The notes: generated by a model not told the origin, from the letters alone. A DNA stretch of 64,000 nt from Alteromonadales bacterium alter-6D02 (GCA_002835545.1 PIZK01000001.1:124001-188000), one strand, 5' to 3'. Positions 16,405 through 26,047 are shown, counted from the first letter of the stretch. Made by a program: numbers and translations.

Positions 16405-16424
16405 TACTGTATTTATATACAGTT
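16405..16424. promoter_or_regulatory. LexA box of umuDC
   Basis: TACTGTATTTATATACAGTT contains CTGT-N8-ACAG with an AT-only spacer, matching the LexA consensus. It sits 5 bases upstream of the umuD ATG, so repression by LexA and induction on DNA damage are expected. Confidence 0.92.
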
Positions 16425-16772
16425 GATTATAGGCTGGTAGCTTAAAAAGACAAGTTTAATCTTGCCGTCGTAGAAGGGGGAGTCATCTGGTTTGAATTGT
16501 TGTCAGGTTATTTTACAAAATGAATTAGAGAGATAATTATATAGCATCCCAATAACTCTAAATGATTGATATTTATTGTTATTGATTTTATGGCTTGCTT
16601 TGTGCTTATACAGTGTAGGGGTTTGTTATTGTGGTAGGCAAATCACTGTCACAACAAGATAGAATAGAAACTTTTTACCAATGCTAATGAGTGGCTCTAG
16701 TTTCTATTTGTAACTAGGCCAAGGTTTAGGTTGCACTAGGCTTGCATATAGATCAAACGTAAGGATTGTGTT
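16425..16772. promoter_or_regulatory. Leader region of the PEP-CTERM gene with inverted repeat
   Basis: No gene fits here. A perfect 10-bp inverted repeat (AATAGAAACT at 16663-16672, AGTTTCTATT at 16699-16708, 26-base gap) lies 65 bases before the PEP-CTERM start. It could be an operator or a leader hairpin. Two copies of ACTAGGC follow closely. An AAGGA ribosome site precedes the gene. Confidence 0.45.
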
Positions 16773-17567
16773 ATGAAAACTAATTTGATTAAAAAGTTAA
16801 GCATCGCAAGCGGTATGCTTGCCGCTTCAATGTTCTCTGTTAATACACTAGCAGGGGAAATGATTACACTGGATTTTGACTCAGGTTTTTTGAAAAGTGA
16901 TGTAGTTGTAGGGCCTGATACATTTTTAGGCGTAGACAGTAACCCTATTTTTGGCAATACAACAGCAGGCAATACCATTGCTGGGCACGATACGTATACT
17001 TTCTTTGATTGGGATCGAAGTTTAACCCCAACACCTAGTGCATTTAGCTCACTGAAAGTCGAAAATTTTTCTGGCTTAATGCTTGATACCGATATCATCA
17101 ATACACCAGTGACTTTACAGTTATTTACGCAAGTGAATAACGTTATTCCGCGCGCACTAGAATGGGATGTGGGCATTATTAACCAACTCAAGATTAACAC
17201 TGTGATTGCAGATACTGCATTTAACAATATTCACTTTAAAGAGACGATCAATTCATCTCCTTGTGCAGATGGCAGTCCAAGTGGTTTAGTGTGTGATGAT
17301 ATTTATACGGTCAATGATATTTCTGCTGTGATCCCTGTTTATGTCAATGGTACTCACGCTAAAATTCGCATTTGGGTAGATCCTGTAGACCCTGTGGTAT
17401 GTAATGATAATGGAGCAACACTCGACTGTTTCACTCCTGAGGAAGTGCCAGGAACAACACAAATAGCAGTAAAAGCAGAGTTAATTGCGATTCCAGAGCC
17501 TGGTGTGTTAGCACTGATTGGTTTAGGTCTTGTTGGCTTAGGCTTTGGCCGACGTAAACGCAGCTAA
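16773..17567 (+). CDS. PEP-CTERM sorted extracellular protein
   Basis: 264 residues with a signal peptide (cleavage likely after NTLAG), a beta-rich body with Asp, Thr and Asn and two cysteine pairs, and a C-terminal PEP-CTERM signal: IPEPG, a hydrophobic stretch (VLALIGLGLVGLGF) and a basic end (GRRKRS). Proteins with this tail are processed by exosortase and usually delivered to the cell surface or the exopolysaccharide matrix. No exosortase is in the window, so it must be elsewhere in the genome. The body matches nothing I recognise. It is monocistronic, between an inverted repeat and a strong terminator. Confidence 0.88.
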   Translation: MKTNLIKKLSIASGMLAASMFSVNTLAGEMITLDFDSGFLKSDVVVGPDTFLGVDSNPIFGNTTAGNTIAGHDTYTFFDWDRSLTPTPSAFSSLKVENFSGLMLDTDIINTPVTLQLFTQVNNVIPRALEWDVGIINQLKINTVIADTAFNNIHFKETINSSPCADGSPSGLVCDDIYTVNDISAVIPVYVNGTHAKIRIWVDPVDPVVCNDNGATLDCFTPEEVPGTTQIAVKAELIAIPEPGVLALIGLGLVGLGFGRRKRS

Positions 17568-17592
17568 GCTGACATCTATCTAAGCCCCGATA

Positions 17593-17624
17593 AAAATTGC
17601 GCATTATTTAATGCGCAATTTTTT
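17593..17624 (+). terminator. Rho-independent terminator of the PEP-CTERM gene
   Basis: A 12-bp perfect stem (AAAATTGCGCAT with ATGCGCAATTTT, loop TATTTA) runs into a T tract about 25 bases after the stop codon. Confidence 0.92.
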
Positions 17625-17725
17625 ATTATCTAATCAAAGATTAATAATCATCAACTAATTAATAATTCTCTCGATAAATCAATAGTTACTGTTACAATTA
17701 GCTTTTTATGATGTTGAGAAAGAAA

Positions 17726-18229
17726 ATGGCCGTTTTAGAAATATTAACAGCACCCAATGAAAAACTAAAAGTGAAAGCAAAGCGTGTGACCGATGTCAGC
17801 ATCGTACAATCGTTGATTGATGACATGCTAGAGACGATGTACAGCACTGATGATGGTATTGGCTTAGCGGCCACACAGGTGGGCAGTGATCAGGCGGTGA
17901 TTATTATTGATATTTCTGACAACCGTGATGACCCTTTGATCCTAATTAATCCTAAAGTTGTCGCGGGAGAAAATAGAGCGAAAGGGCAAGAAGGTTGTCT
18001 ATCAGTACCGGGTTATTATGCTAATGTTGAACGTTTTACCAAGGTGACGGTGACTGGGCTTGATCGTGAAGGCCAAGAACAAGTTATCGAAAGTGATGAC
18101 TTTTTAGCGATTGTATTACAGCATGAGATTGATCATTTAGCAGGTCAGCTGTTTATCGACTACCTCTCACCATTAAAGAAAGGCATGGCAATGCGCAAGG
18201 TGAAGAAAACATTACAAGCAGCCAATTAA
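17726..18229 (+). CDS. def: Peptide deformylase
   Basis: 167-residue iron/zinc hydrolase that removes the N-formyl group from new proteins. The three family motifs are present: GIGLAATQVG, EGCLSVPG (metal-binding Cys) and QHEIDHLAG (metal-binding His pair and catalytic Glu). The start is taken at ATG 17726, giving MAVLEILT, rather than at 17708, because family members begin here and a GAGAAAG site precedes it. The usual fmt/rsmB neighbours are absent, so this may be a second deformylase in the genome. Confidence 0.93.
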   Translation: MAVLEILTAPNEKLKVKAKRVTDVSIVQSLIDDMLETMYSTDDGIGLAATQVGSDQAVIIIDISDNRDDPLILINPKVVAGENRAKGQEGCLSVPGYYANVERFTKVTVTGLDREGQEQVIESDDFLAIVLQHEIDHLAGQLFIDYLSPLKKGMAMRKVKKTLQAAN

Positions 18230-18319
18230 CAATGATAGCGCCTTGCCTCAACATGTTACTCTATACTCAATAAGTAACAGCCAATAGCAAATCACCGATA
18301 AATAATAGTCGAGGTTAGT

Positions 18320-19231
18320 ATGAATCTTTTGATAACTGGTGGAACGGGGTTTATTGGTAGTGCGTTAATTAGTTCACTGATGAAAGATAATCACCGTGTT
18401 GTTGTGCTAACACGTACTGCACCTGTTTCAACAGCATTTGTCAGCCTTGAAGATTTGGGTTTAATCGAAATTCATTCGTTATCACAGCTATCTGCGTTAG
18501 AGCGTTTTGACGCGGTGATCAACCTTGCTGGTGAACCCATCGCTAACAAGCGCTGGAGTAGAGCCCAACGCGATAAAATAGTTGCGAGTCGGATTAACAC
18601 CACACAACAACTCATCGATTTTTTTTCAACATTAGAGCATAAGCCTTTAACTTTTATTAGTGGCTCGGCGGTAGGTGTTTATGGACTAGGGGTTGAGAGT
18701 AACCCGATCAATGAACAATGTGCTGGTGATGACAGCTTCGCCAGCCAATTATGCCAGCAGTGGGAGCAGACAGCTTTACAAGCGAAAGCGTTATCTATTC
18801 GTACCTGCTTGTTGAGAACGGGTATCGTATTAGGACAGCAAGGAGCGCTAGCTAAAATGTTGTTGCCGTTTAAGTTAGGCCTGGGTGGTGTTATTGGCCA
18901 CGGAGCGCAATGGATGCCTTGGGTGCATATTGACGATATGGTCGGCATCATTAGATGCCTTATCGAGCATCAGGAAATTGAAGGGGCGGTTAATGCGACT
19001 GCGCCAACGCCAGCGACGAATCGAGAGTTTACTCAATCTTTGGGCCGTGCTGTCAATAGACCAACGTGGTTTACCATGCCAGCGTTTATGATTAAGTTGC
19101 TTATGGGACAAATGGGGGAAGAGTTATTATTATCAGGAAAACGAGTTATTCCAGAAAAGTTAATCAATGCGGGTTATCAGTTTAAGTATCAACAACTCGA
19201 TAATGCTTTAGGTAGCATCATTGAGCGATGA
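18320..19231 (+). CDS. yfcH: YfcH-like NAD(P)-binding epimerase (TIGR01777 family)
   Basis: 303-residue extended SDR protein. The Rossmann motif TGGTGFIGSALI is at the N-terminus, followed by NLAGEPIANKRWSRAQRDKI, a signature of the YfcH/TIGR01777 group, and SGSAVGVYG. A C-terminal DUF1731-like part ends with AGYQFKYQQLDNALGSI. The family has no firmly established substrate; in some organisms it has been linked to cell division. It stands alone on the plus strand after def, with a 90-base gap. Confidence 0.88.
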   Translation: MNLLITGGTGFIGSALISSLMKDNHRVVVLTRTAPVSTAFVSLEDLGLIEIHSLSQLSALERFDAVINLAGEPIANKRWSRAQRDKIVASRINTTQQLIDFFSTLEHKPLTFISGSAVGVYGLGVESNPINEQCAGDDSFASQLCQQWEQTALQAKALSIRTCLLRTGIVLGQQGALAKMLLPFKLGLGGVIGHGAQWMPWVHIDDMVGIIRCLIEHQEIEGAVNATAPTPATNREFTQSLGRAVNRPTWFTMPAFMIKLLMGQMGEELLLSGKRVIPEKLINAGYQFKYQQLDNALGSIIER

Positions 19232-19272
19232 CAGTCTAAGTACTTTGCTTTAAAGCGCAGATTCGAAGAAAA

Positions 19273-19330
19273 GCTAACTAGAGAAACAGGTGATCCTCTA
19301 GTTAGCGACCCCGAAGAGGTTTATTCGGGG
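19273..19330. other. Two hairpins between convergent genes
   Basis: Between yfcH and rlhA an 11-bp perfect stem (GCTAACTAGAG at 19273-19283, CTCTAGTTAGC at 19296-19306) is followed by a 7-bp stem (CCCCGAA at 19309, TTCGGGG at 19324). Neither has a strong T tract on the plus strand, so they may be weak bidirectional terminators. Confidence 0.55.
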
Positions 19331-19373
19331 CCCCAGTTTTGCCACAACATGGAAAAATATGACAAAAGATAGT

Positions 19374-21332
19374 CTAAGACGCGTTAGGCTTAACTTGTTT
19401 ATTGGATCCGACCACCATCATTTCACACTTAACACAGTCAAATACTAATTTAAGTGTATCACTGCCAATTTCAATCAACATTGGATCGGCTTTAATCCCC
19501 GGAACTTCTTTTGGACATAGATTAAAGTTAAAGCGAAGACAATGACGAGTGACCATCAGCGGGGCATCATCAACCACTTTATTGTGTTCATAAGCATCTT
19601 CAATATGGATCACACCGTGTTGCTGATAAAACTCTTTAGCTTTGTCATTGGCAACATTATCAAGAAAACTAAGACTATTATTAGGGTAAACGGCATCATC
19701 ATTACGTTGCCACGGTTTAGGGCGTTGATAACCTTCAATACGGGCGATATCTAATGCCGCAATCGCGTCTCGGCGCAATCCGTTAAGAGCCGATGCAGGT
19801 AAAAATAGTTGCTCAACACCATTAGTCACTAAAGAGTCTAGCTTATAGTCGGTACTACCGAGCTTAGCGAGTTGCTTATTCAATGTTTTTAATGAGCGCT
19901 CTGAATCTTGCGCAGCTTGCTTTTCAGCATCGATTGTAACAGTTGCTTGGTGACCAAATTTATCACTAACCGTTAAAGAAAAACCGCTGCTAGTTTGGGT
20001 AATGTTCATATCAACATCGAGTACTCGTTTCGACGACTCTTTCGCTAAAGTCGTTTCAAAAGCTTGATCGTGGTTACGATATAATTCCATCCCCACTTTT
20101 AGGTTTTTTGGTATTTGCGTGACATAGAGACGGTTACCGTCGGCGCGATTGACACGCAAACCGACAGTTTTATGGTCAGACATAATGGCTTTTGTATGGT
20201 TTGAGGTAAAGTAACCTAAGCCATCCCCATTGTTAAAGGTGTGTTGTGAGTTAACTTCGAAAAAGTCTTTGCCGATGCGACTGACTGTTCCTACTTCTTC
20301 ACCGAGATATTTCGGAGTACGGAAATCACTGACGCCATCGGTACGGTCGTTAACAAAATAGTCGGTACTACCGCGATTGAAACTTTTTTCTGGATCCGGT
20401 GTAAAGTTATGCTCGCAGCGACCTTGGGACGCACTAACCAAATCAGGGCGTTTCGCTAGGATAGCATCGAGCTGTTGACGATAGTGTGCTGTAACATTTT
20501 TAACGTAACTTAAATCCTTGAGACGTCCTTCAATTTTAAATGAACGAACACCAGCATTAATGAGGGCGTCAAGGTTATCCGTTTGGTTATTATCTTTGAG
20601 GGATAATAAATGCTCGTTCTCTACAACAGTTTCACCTTGACGGGTCTTAAGATTACAAGGCAGGCGACACATTTGAGAACATTCACCGCGATTAGCACTA
20701 CGTCCAGAGTATGAATGGCTTAAATTACATAAACCGCTGTAGCTCACACACAACGCGCCATGAATGAAAAACTCTAATTGCATCTTAGTGCTTTTAGCAA
20801 CATCGCGAATTTGTGGTAAGGTTAATTCACGAGCAAGTACTACTTGAGTGAAGCCTACTTGTTCTAAAAAAGCGGTCTTTTCTGGCGTACGGTTATCCAT
20901 CTGAGTGCTGGCATGTAATGCAATGGGTGGTAGGTCAAGCTGTAATACCCCCATATCTTGAATAATTAATGCGTCTGCACCAGCTTCATAAATTTGCCAA
21001 ATGAGCTTTTCTGCTTGCTTAAGCTCATCGTTGGTCATCGTGGTATTTAACGCAACAAAGACTTGCGCGTGGTACTGATGCGCAAATTCCGCTAATTCTT
21101 TAATATCTTCAATGCTATTACCCGCAGATGCGCGAGCACCAAAGGCCGGACCACCGATATAAACGGCGTCAGCACCATGTAAAATCGCTTGTTTACCGTA
21201 TTCCGCATTTTTTGCTGGGGCAAGTAATTCTAGGCGATTAGACTCAACGTCAATAGGGGTTAAGACTCGAGCATCATCGGCTACAGGCAGAGCTTGCGGC
21301 GCTTTAGGGTCGAATATCATTGGCTGATTCAT
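19374..21332 (-). CDS. rlhA: 23S rRNA 5-hydroxycytidine synthase RlhA (U32 family, YdcP)
   Basis: 652 residues, the length of E. coli RlhA and longer than the tRNA hydroxylation paralogue TrhP. The U32 peptidase-like domain contains the cysteine cluster HGALCVSYSGLCNLSHSY and SANRGECSQMCRLPC. A C-terminal domain carries CLRFNFNLCPKE and DCVKCEMM. RlhA hydroxylates C2501 of 23S rRNA using prephenate-derived chemistry. The assignment over TrhP rests on length and the long C-terminal half. It is transcribed alone, divergent from the helicase. Confidence 0.87.
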   Translation of the reverse strand: MNQPMIFDPKAPQALPVADDARVLTPIDVESNRLELLAPAKNAEYGKQAILHGADAVYIGGPAFGARASAGNSIEDIKELAEFAHQYHAQVFVALNTTMTNDELKQAEKLIWQIYEAGADALIIQDMGVLQLDLPPIALHASTQMDNRTPEKTAFLEQVGFTQVVLARELTLPQIRDVAKSTKMQLEFFIHGALCVSYSGLCNLSHSYSGRSANRGECSQMCRLPCNLKTRQGETVVENEHLLSLKDNNQTDNLDALINAGVRSFKIEGRLKDLSYVKNVTAHYRQQLDAILAKRPDLVSASQGRCEHNFTPDPEKSFNRGSTDYFVNDRTDGVSDFRTPKYLGEEVGTVSRIGKDFFEVNSQHTFNNGDGLGYFTSNHTKAIMSDHKTVGLRVNRADGNRLYVTQIPKNLKVGMELYRNHDQAFETTLAKESSKRVLDVDMNITQTSSGFSLTVSDKFGHQATVTIDAEKQAAQDSERSLKTLNKQLAKLGSTDYKLDSLVTNGVEQLFLPASALNGLRRDAIAALDIARIEGYQRPKPWQRNDDAVYPNNSLSFLDNVANDKAKEFYQQHGVIHIEDAYEHNKVVDDAPLMVTRHCLRFNFNLCPKEVPGIKADPMLIEIGSDTLKLVFDCVKCEMMVVGSNKQVKPNAS

Positions 21333-21555
21333 GTTATTGCTACACTTTAATTATGGATACTTTTTTTATGGTGCGAATTATAGCCTGTAATGAGTGAAAG
21401 AACAGTTTTTGATAGTACAATTGAGCGAACATCATAAAAATAATGTAGAGAACGAAAACGCTGATGTGATTACTGTCTAAATCGAGCCTTAACTGTTTAC
21501 TTATTAAGGTAGGGTGTTTAGACTGCGCCGCTGTGATAATCAAGAGTGCTCAACC

Positions 21556-22785
21556 ATGACTTCATTTGCTTCTTTGCCACTGTCAACGTCAATTGTTGAC
21601 GCATTACCAACGGAATTTGTCACCCCCACAGTTATTCAACAGCAAGCAATTCCACCGATCATATTAGGTCAGGATGTTATTGCGCTAGCGCAAACCGGAA
21701 CAGGTAAAACTTTAGCTTATGGCCTGCCTGTGTTGGATAAAATAGAGCCTAAAAATAGTGCTATTCAGGCGCTGATAGTGGTGCCTACTCGAGAGCTGGC
21801 CAGTCAAATCACTGCGGTATTAAACGCGATTGCTAAACCATTGGCGATCAACGTGGTTAAGTTGTGTGGCGGTGTAGCGCAAGTAAAACAAATCGCATCC
21901 CTATCGGAGCATCCACAGCTTGTTATTGCAACACCCGGACGACTGATAGACTTATTAGATCAAGGTGAACTTGATTTAAGTACTGTCAATCAGTTAGTTT
22001 TTGATGAAGCGGATCGCTTACTTGAAATGGGCTTTCTCCCTGCAATAAAAACATTACTGACCTACCTACCTAAGAAACGTCAATCATTGCTGTTTTCTGC
22101 AACTTTTCCGATGGCTTTAGAAGATGAGGCAAAGACTTTATTAATAAACCCGCTTAAGGTGGAAGCGCAAATAGCAAACAGTGTCGCGGGGAATATTAAT
22201 GAGCAGTTATATCTGGTGAATAAAGGTAGTAAAGCGCAGGCCTTGATTGCTCTGATTAAAGATAATGAAGCAAGCCAAGTGTTAGTTTTTGCTGGTGCAC
22301 GCGATAATGTTAACTCCCTGAGCAAAAAAATTGCCAAAGCGGGGATCAGTGTTGCGGCATTGCATGGTGAGCGACAACAGCATCAACGTGAACAAAGTTT
22401 AAATGAATTTAAACACAAAGCAGTGAGAGTCTTGGTGGCAACAGATGTATTGGCAAGAGGTATACATATTGATGCATTACCATTAGTGATCAATGTTGAT
22501 TTGCCAGAAAATGCGCCTATTTATGTGCATCGTGTTGGACGAACCGCGCGAGCAGAGCTTAGCGGCCGTGCAATTTCGTTAGTGTGTCACGGAGAAATCA
22601 AAGCGCTGAAAGCGATACGTCAATTAACTGGACGTGAACTGCCATTATTGAGTTTGGCTGGCTTTCCAGTAACAGATAAGCCCGCGTCAGGTGAAAGCAA
22701 ACGGCCGCCGAAAGATAAAAAAGCTAATCGCCGCACCAATCAAAAACGCACTATTAAACAGTTTAGAAAAGGTCATACACAATAA
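21556..22785 (+). CDS. DEAD-box RNA helicase (RhlE-like)
   Basis: About 409 residues from ATG 21556. The Q motif (TVIQQQAIPP), motif I AQTGTGKT, Ia PTRELA, II DEAD, III SAT and VI HRVGRTARA are intact, with a basic tail (PPKDKKANRRTNQKRTIKQFRKG) typical of RNA helicases that need extra RNA contacts. Upstream in-frame codons (from 21514) look like non-coding sequence. Likely roles are ribosome assembly or mRNA decay, as for RhlE, SrmB or DbpA. I cannot separate these subfamilies with confidence. Confidence 0.9.
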   Translation: MTSFASLPLSTSIVDALPTEFVTPTVIQQQAIPPIILGQDVIALAQTGTGKTLAYGLPVLDKIEPKNSAIQALIVVPTRELASQITAVLNAIAKPLAINVVKLCGGVAQVKQIASLSEHPQLVIATPGRLIDLLDQGELDLSTVNQLVFDEADRLLEMGFLPAIKTLLTYLPKKRQSLLFSATFPMALEDEAKTLLINPLKVEAQIANSVAGNINEQLYLVNKGSKAQALIALIKDNEASQVLVFAGARDNVNSLSKKIAKAGISVAALHGERQQHQREQSLNEFKHKAVRVLVATDVLARGIHIDALPLVINVDLPENAPIYVHRVGRTARAELSGRAISLVCHGEIKALKAIRQLTGRELPLLSLAGFPVTDKPASGESKRPPKDKKANRRTNQKRTIKQFRKGHTQ

Positions 22786-22796
22786 GCCTTCTGTTG

Positions 22797-22820
22797 TTTC
22801 GGCACGTTTCTAGCCGGAAT
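22797..22820. repeat. REP-like palindrome, copy 1
   Basis: Stem TTTCGGC and GCCGGAA with a 9-base loop (one G-T pair), followed by TCTCGC. It belongs to the family seen at 22883, 26024, 49793 and 50032. Confidence 0.6.
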
Positions 22821-22882
22821 CTCGCGCTTGACTAACAACGAGCTTGAGAATAAAACAATGCCAGTACGGCGGTCCTTCTGTC

Positions 22883-22907
22883 ATCCCGGCAGTGTGTTAG
22901 CCGGGAT
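22883..22907. repeat. REP-like palindrome, copy 2
   Basis: ATCCCGGC, 9-base loop AGTGTGTTA, GCCGGGAT: a perfect 8-bp stem. It is the best copy of the family and sits in the helicase/M24 peptidase intergenic region. Confidence 0.75.
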
Positions 22908-23040
22908 CTTTGTTTACTACGTGTACTATGATTGTGACTTTTGGTACTCAAGGTCAGCAGCAATGAGATCGCTAATTGCTGTACCGACAGATTAGAATAA
23001 GGTAGCTTCGTGCCCATCAATGCTAGGTGGGCGTGGTTAG

Positions 23041-24135
23041 TTATAACTCAATAAGTGTTTTTGGCGCTTTTGTTAATACTTTTAAGCCCTTATCAGTAAG
23101 GACTACATCATCTTCAATACGTACACCGCCCCAGTTAGGAATATAAATACCTGGTTCAATGGTGATAACAGCTCCTTTTTCAATAGTTGATTGGCAGCCC
23201 GGCCCAATGAATGGAGGTTCATGTAATTCAAGCCCAATACCATGGCCTAAACCTTCTCCGGCAAAGTCTTTATATTCACTGTTAGATAACACATAAGCGG
23301 ACTGTTGATATAAATAATCGCCAGTGACGCCTTCGGTGACGGCATCAAGGGCTTGTTGCTGCGCTTGACTGACTAGTTGGTAAACGCGTTTTTGCTGCTG
23401 TGTCGCTTTACCAAAAACAAAAGTACGTGTCATGTCAGAGCGGTAACCATTAACTACAGCACCGAAATCTATTAGGATAAAATCCCCTTCGGTTAACCGC
23501 CTATCGCTTGGTATACCATGGGGTAGGGCACTGCGCTCGCCAAATAATAAAATGGTTGGAAAGGATAATCCCTCAGAGCCGAGTTTGGCCATGTGATATT
23601 CCAGTTCATTACATAGTTCGCGCTCAGTGATACCCGCTTGAACGAGTGGGAGTATATTCGCTAGCGCTGTGTCAGCAATATGCGCTGCGCGTTCAATCGA
23701 TTGGATTTGTTGCGCACTTTTTATGTAGCGTAGCTCTTCAATGGCACCGCATAATGGTGAATACATTTCAGCCGATAAAGAGATATCAGCACTGATCTTA
23801 TGCCATTGCCCAACACTGATGTGCTCTGCTTCAAAAGCTAAGGTGGAGCAATTATCCTGTCGCAATAATTGCTCCAAAAGTGACCCAAGGCTTTGCTGAT
23901 CACGGTCGCGACAAATAACGTTGTATTGCGTTGCTTGTTCCTTAGCTTGTTCAAAATAACGATAATCAGTTAATAGATAATTGGTTGTTCCTGTCAGTAA
24001 TACCGTAGCTGCATGCCCAGTGAATCCAGAAATATGATTAATATTAATATCGCTAAAAATGACTAACGCGTGATTTTCACCATGAGGACTAAGGTGTTGT
24101 TGACGTAATCGCGTCAGTATCGATTGAGTGGTCAT
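23041..24135 (-). CDS. M24-family aminopeptidase (Xaa-Pro type)
   Basis: 364 residues with a creatinase-like N-terminal domain (about 1-130) and a pita-bread catalytic domain. The metal ligands are visible in order: Asp in ILIDFGAVV, Asp in SDMTRTF, His in GHGIGLELHEPP, Glu in ITIEPGIY and Glu in VRIEDDVVL. Size and motifs fit Xaa-Pro dipeptidase or aminopeptidase relatives such as YpdF, smaller than PepP. It would be cytoplasmic. It is alone on the minus strand with no informative neighbours. Confidence 0.88.
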   Translation of the reverse strand: MTTQSILTRLRQQHLSPHGENHALVIFSDININHISGFTGHAATVLLTGTTNYLLTDYRYFEQAKEQATQYNVICRDRDQQSLGSLLEQLLRQDNCSTLAFEAEHISVGQWHKISADISLSAEMYSPLCGAIEELRYIKSAQQIQSIERAAHIADTALANILPLVQAGITERELCNELEYHMAKLGSEGLSFPTILLFGERSALPHGIPSDRRLTEGDFILIDFGAVVNGYRSDMTRTFVFGKATQQQKRVYQLVSQAQQQALDAVTEGVTGDYLYQQSAYVLSNSEYKDFAGEGLGHGIGLELHEPPFIGPGCQSTIEKGAVITIEPGIYIPNWGGVRIEDDVVLTDKGLKVLTKAPKTLIEL

Positions 24136-24372
24136 GGAGCTTCCTGATATTTTAAAAGTAGTACGAAATAATCTGTATACAATATATCTTTTTGTGTGGT
24201 GGGATCAAGAGAAAAACCTCTGTAGAAGCAACTTGAAGGAGTCGAACGATAAATCAGGATTTAAATCTAGCTTGTGTTTAAGATGCTCAAAAGATTAATG
24301 AGTATATTTTTGATTTTACCGCCGTTCATGGCATCATACCTTCACATGATTTGATCAATATTTAGAGTAACA

Positions 24373-25101
24373 ATGAAAAAAATTGCAATTGTCACTGGTG
24401 GCTCCAAAGGCATCGGTTTAGCTATCGTCAATAAGTTTATTAGCCAAGGCTATGAAGTGTTTAACCTTGATCTGATTGCAGGGGATAAAGGACACTTTAT
24501 TCAGTGTGATGTTAGTAAAGTGGCAGAGGTAGAGGTCGCCATACATGATATTGCAAAAATCCATGGGCGTATTGATAGTTTGATCTGTAATGCCGGAGTA
24601 CATTTGTCAGCTAATATTGAGCAAACCTCAGAGCAAGAACTTGATCGGATCTTTGCCATTAATGTTAAAGGCGCTTATGCGGCGATTAAAGCGTCATTAC
24701 CGACGATGAAAAGCCAACAATGCGGTAGCATAGTGATCATTGCCTCAGATCAGGCCATCGTGGCTAAAACAGGTTCGTTTGCTTATAACTTAAGTAAACA
24801 TGCATTGGCATCGTTGGCTAAGACTACAGCGTTGGACTACGCCCAGTATAATATTCGCGCTAACGCGGTATGTCCGGGTACAATTGAGACTCCTCTCTAT
24901 CACAATGCCATCGATAGCTATTGTGCAAAGTCTGGCAGTGATAAAGCAATCATTCATCAGGAAGAAGCAGCATTACAACCGCTAGGTCGCTTAGGCCAAC
25001 CCCATGAGGTCGCTGAATATGCTTATTTCCTGGCAAGTGATAATGCAGCATTTGTCACAGGCAGCTTGCAAGTGATTGATGGTGGCTACACAACGGGTTA
25101 G
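24373..25101 (+). CDS. SDR-family dehydrogenase, probably sugar oxidising
   Basis: 242-residue classical short-chain dehydrogenase. The nucleotide motif VTGGSKGIGLAIV, the NAG triad (LICNAGVH), catalytic Ser in IIASDQAI and Tyr/Lys in YNLSKHAL are all present, and it ends with VTGSLQVIDGGYTTG. A lactonase-like gene follows three bases after the stop, which suggests it oxidises a free sugar to its lactone, as fucose or rhamnose dehydrogenases do. The substrate is an inference from context. Confidence 0.82.
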   Translation: MKKIAIVTGGSKGIGLAIVNKFISQGYEVFNLDLIAGDKGHFIQCDVSKVAEVEVAIHDIAKIHGRIDSLICNAGVHLSANIEQTSEQELDRIFAINVKGAYAAIKASLPTMKSQQCGSIVIIASDQAIVAKTGSFAYNLSKHALASLAKTTALDYAQYNIRANAVCPGTIETPLYHNAIDSYCAKSGSDKAIIHQEEAALQPLGRLGQPHEVAEYAYFLASDNAAFVTGSLQVIDGGYTTG

Positions 25102-25104
25102 CTG

Positions 25105-25959
25105 ATGGACATTATTGACCCACATATACATCTATTTGACTTAACTCAAGGCCACTATGATTGGTTAAAGCCATCACACCCTCCATTTTGGTCAGATAAA
25201 GCACTCATTAACCGATCGTTCGATTGCTCCGAATTAACGTTAAAAGACGACTTCAATCTTACTGGTTTTGTTCATATTGAAGCTGGTTTTGATAACGAAC
25301 AACCCTGGCGTGAAATAGAATGGTTAGCGCAAAATGCGACTTTACCCTTTAAAGGTATTGCGGCAATTGATATTACTCAGCCGCCGCACCTCTTTAAACA
25401 AGCTATCGATAAGCTCATGAGCTATTCGTCAGTCGTTGGTGGACGTCATATCTTAGATGAACAGGCATATGAGCTATTATCAATGCAATCTGTCAGGGAG
25501 AATTTAACGTACTTAGCGCAATATCAATTTATTTTTGAAACACAACTTAATGGTACTGATAGTGCAGGAGTTGAAGCCTTGGTTAACCATTTAGCTGAGC
25601 TTGATGACTTAGTGGTTGTTTTAAATCATGCCGGGTTTTGTCCAGAAGAGGATAAACGAGTATGGCAGCAGAGTATGGTCGCCTTAGCTCAATATTCTAA
25701 TGTGTTTATTAAGGCGTCAGGATGGGAAATGGTTAATCGCCACTATGATACAGACTATGTATCGCAGGTCGTCTTAGCGTTAATTACACTCTTTGGCGAA
25801 CAAAGGGTGATGTTAGCGAGTAATTTTCCACTGTGTTTGTTTAGTAAACAATACAATCAATTGTGGCATCAATATTTATCGCTTGGGCTGACTGAGCAAC
25901 AACAGCAATGGCTGTTACACGATAATGCGGCGAGGGTATACCAATTACAGTGCAATTGA
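25105..25959 (+). CDS. Amidohydrolase, L-fuconolactonase-like
   Basis: 284-residue TIM-barrel amidohydrolase of the Amidohydro_2 group. It begins with DPHIHLFD (the HxH metal motif), then GFVHIEAGF, VLNHAGF near 175 and a closing SNFPLC where many family members have the catalytic Asp region. L-fuconolactonase and related sugar-lactone hydrolases share this outline. It is tightly coupled to the SDR gene, consistent with hydrolysis of the lactone formed by that enzyme. Confidence 0.78.
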   Translation: MDIIDPHIHLFDLTQGHYDWLKPSHPPFWSDKALINRSFDCSELTLKDDFNLTGFVHIEAGFDNEQPWREIEWLAQNATLPFKGIAAIDITQPPHLFKQAIDKLMSYSSVVGGRHILDEQAYELLSMQSVRENLTYLAQYQFIFETQLNGTDSAGVEALVNHLAELDDLVVVLNHAGFCPEEDKRVWQQSMVALAQYSNVFIKASGWEMVNRHYDTDYVSQVVLALITLFGEQRVMLASNFPLCLFSKQYNQLWHQYLSLGLTEQQQQWLLHDNAARVYQLQCN

Positions 25960-26023
25960 AGCAGTTGTCATGTCAACAACGAGATCCTGAATAAAGCGTT
26001 TCAAGCCGACAAATTTCTTGTCG

Positions 26024-26047
26024 TTCCGGCATGTTGTTAGCTGGAAT
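26024..26047. repeat. REP-like palindrome, copy 3
   Basis: TTCCGGC, 9-base loop ATGTTGTTA, GCTGGAA, then TCTCGC, lying between the convergent amidohydrolase and dehydratase genes. It shares the loop and 3' flank of the other copies. Confidence 0.65.

Noticed and set aside
21340-21543. Small minus-strand gene between rlhA and the helicase
   Set aside because: It overlaps the divergent promoter region, has low-complexity hydrophobic sequence and no ribosome site.
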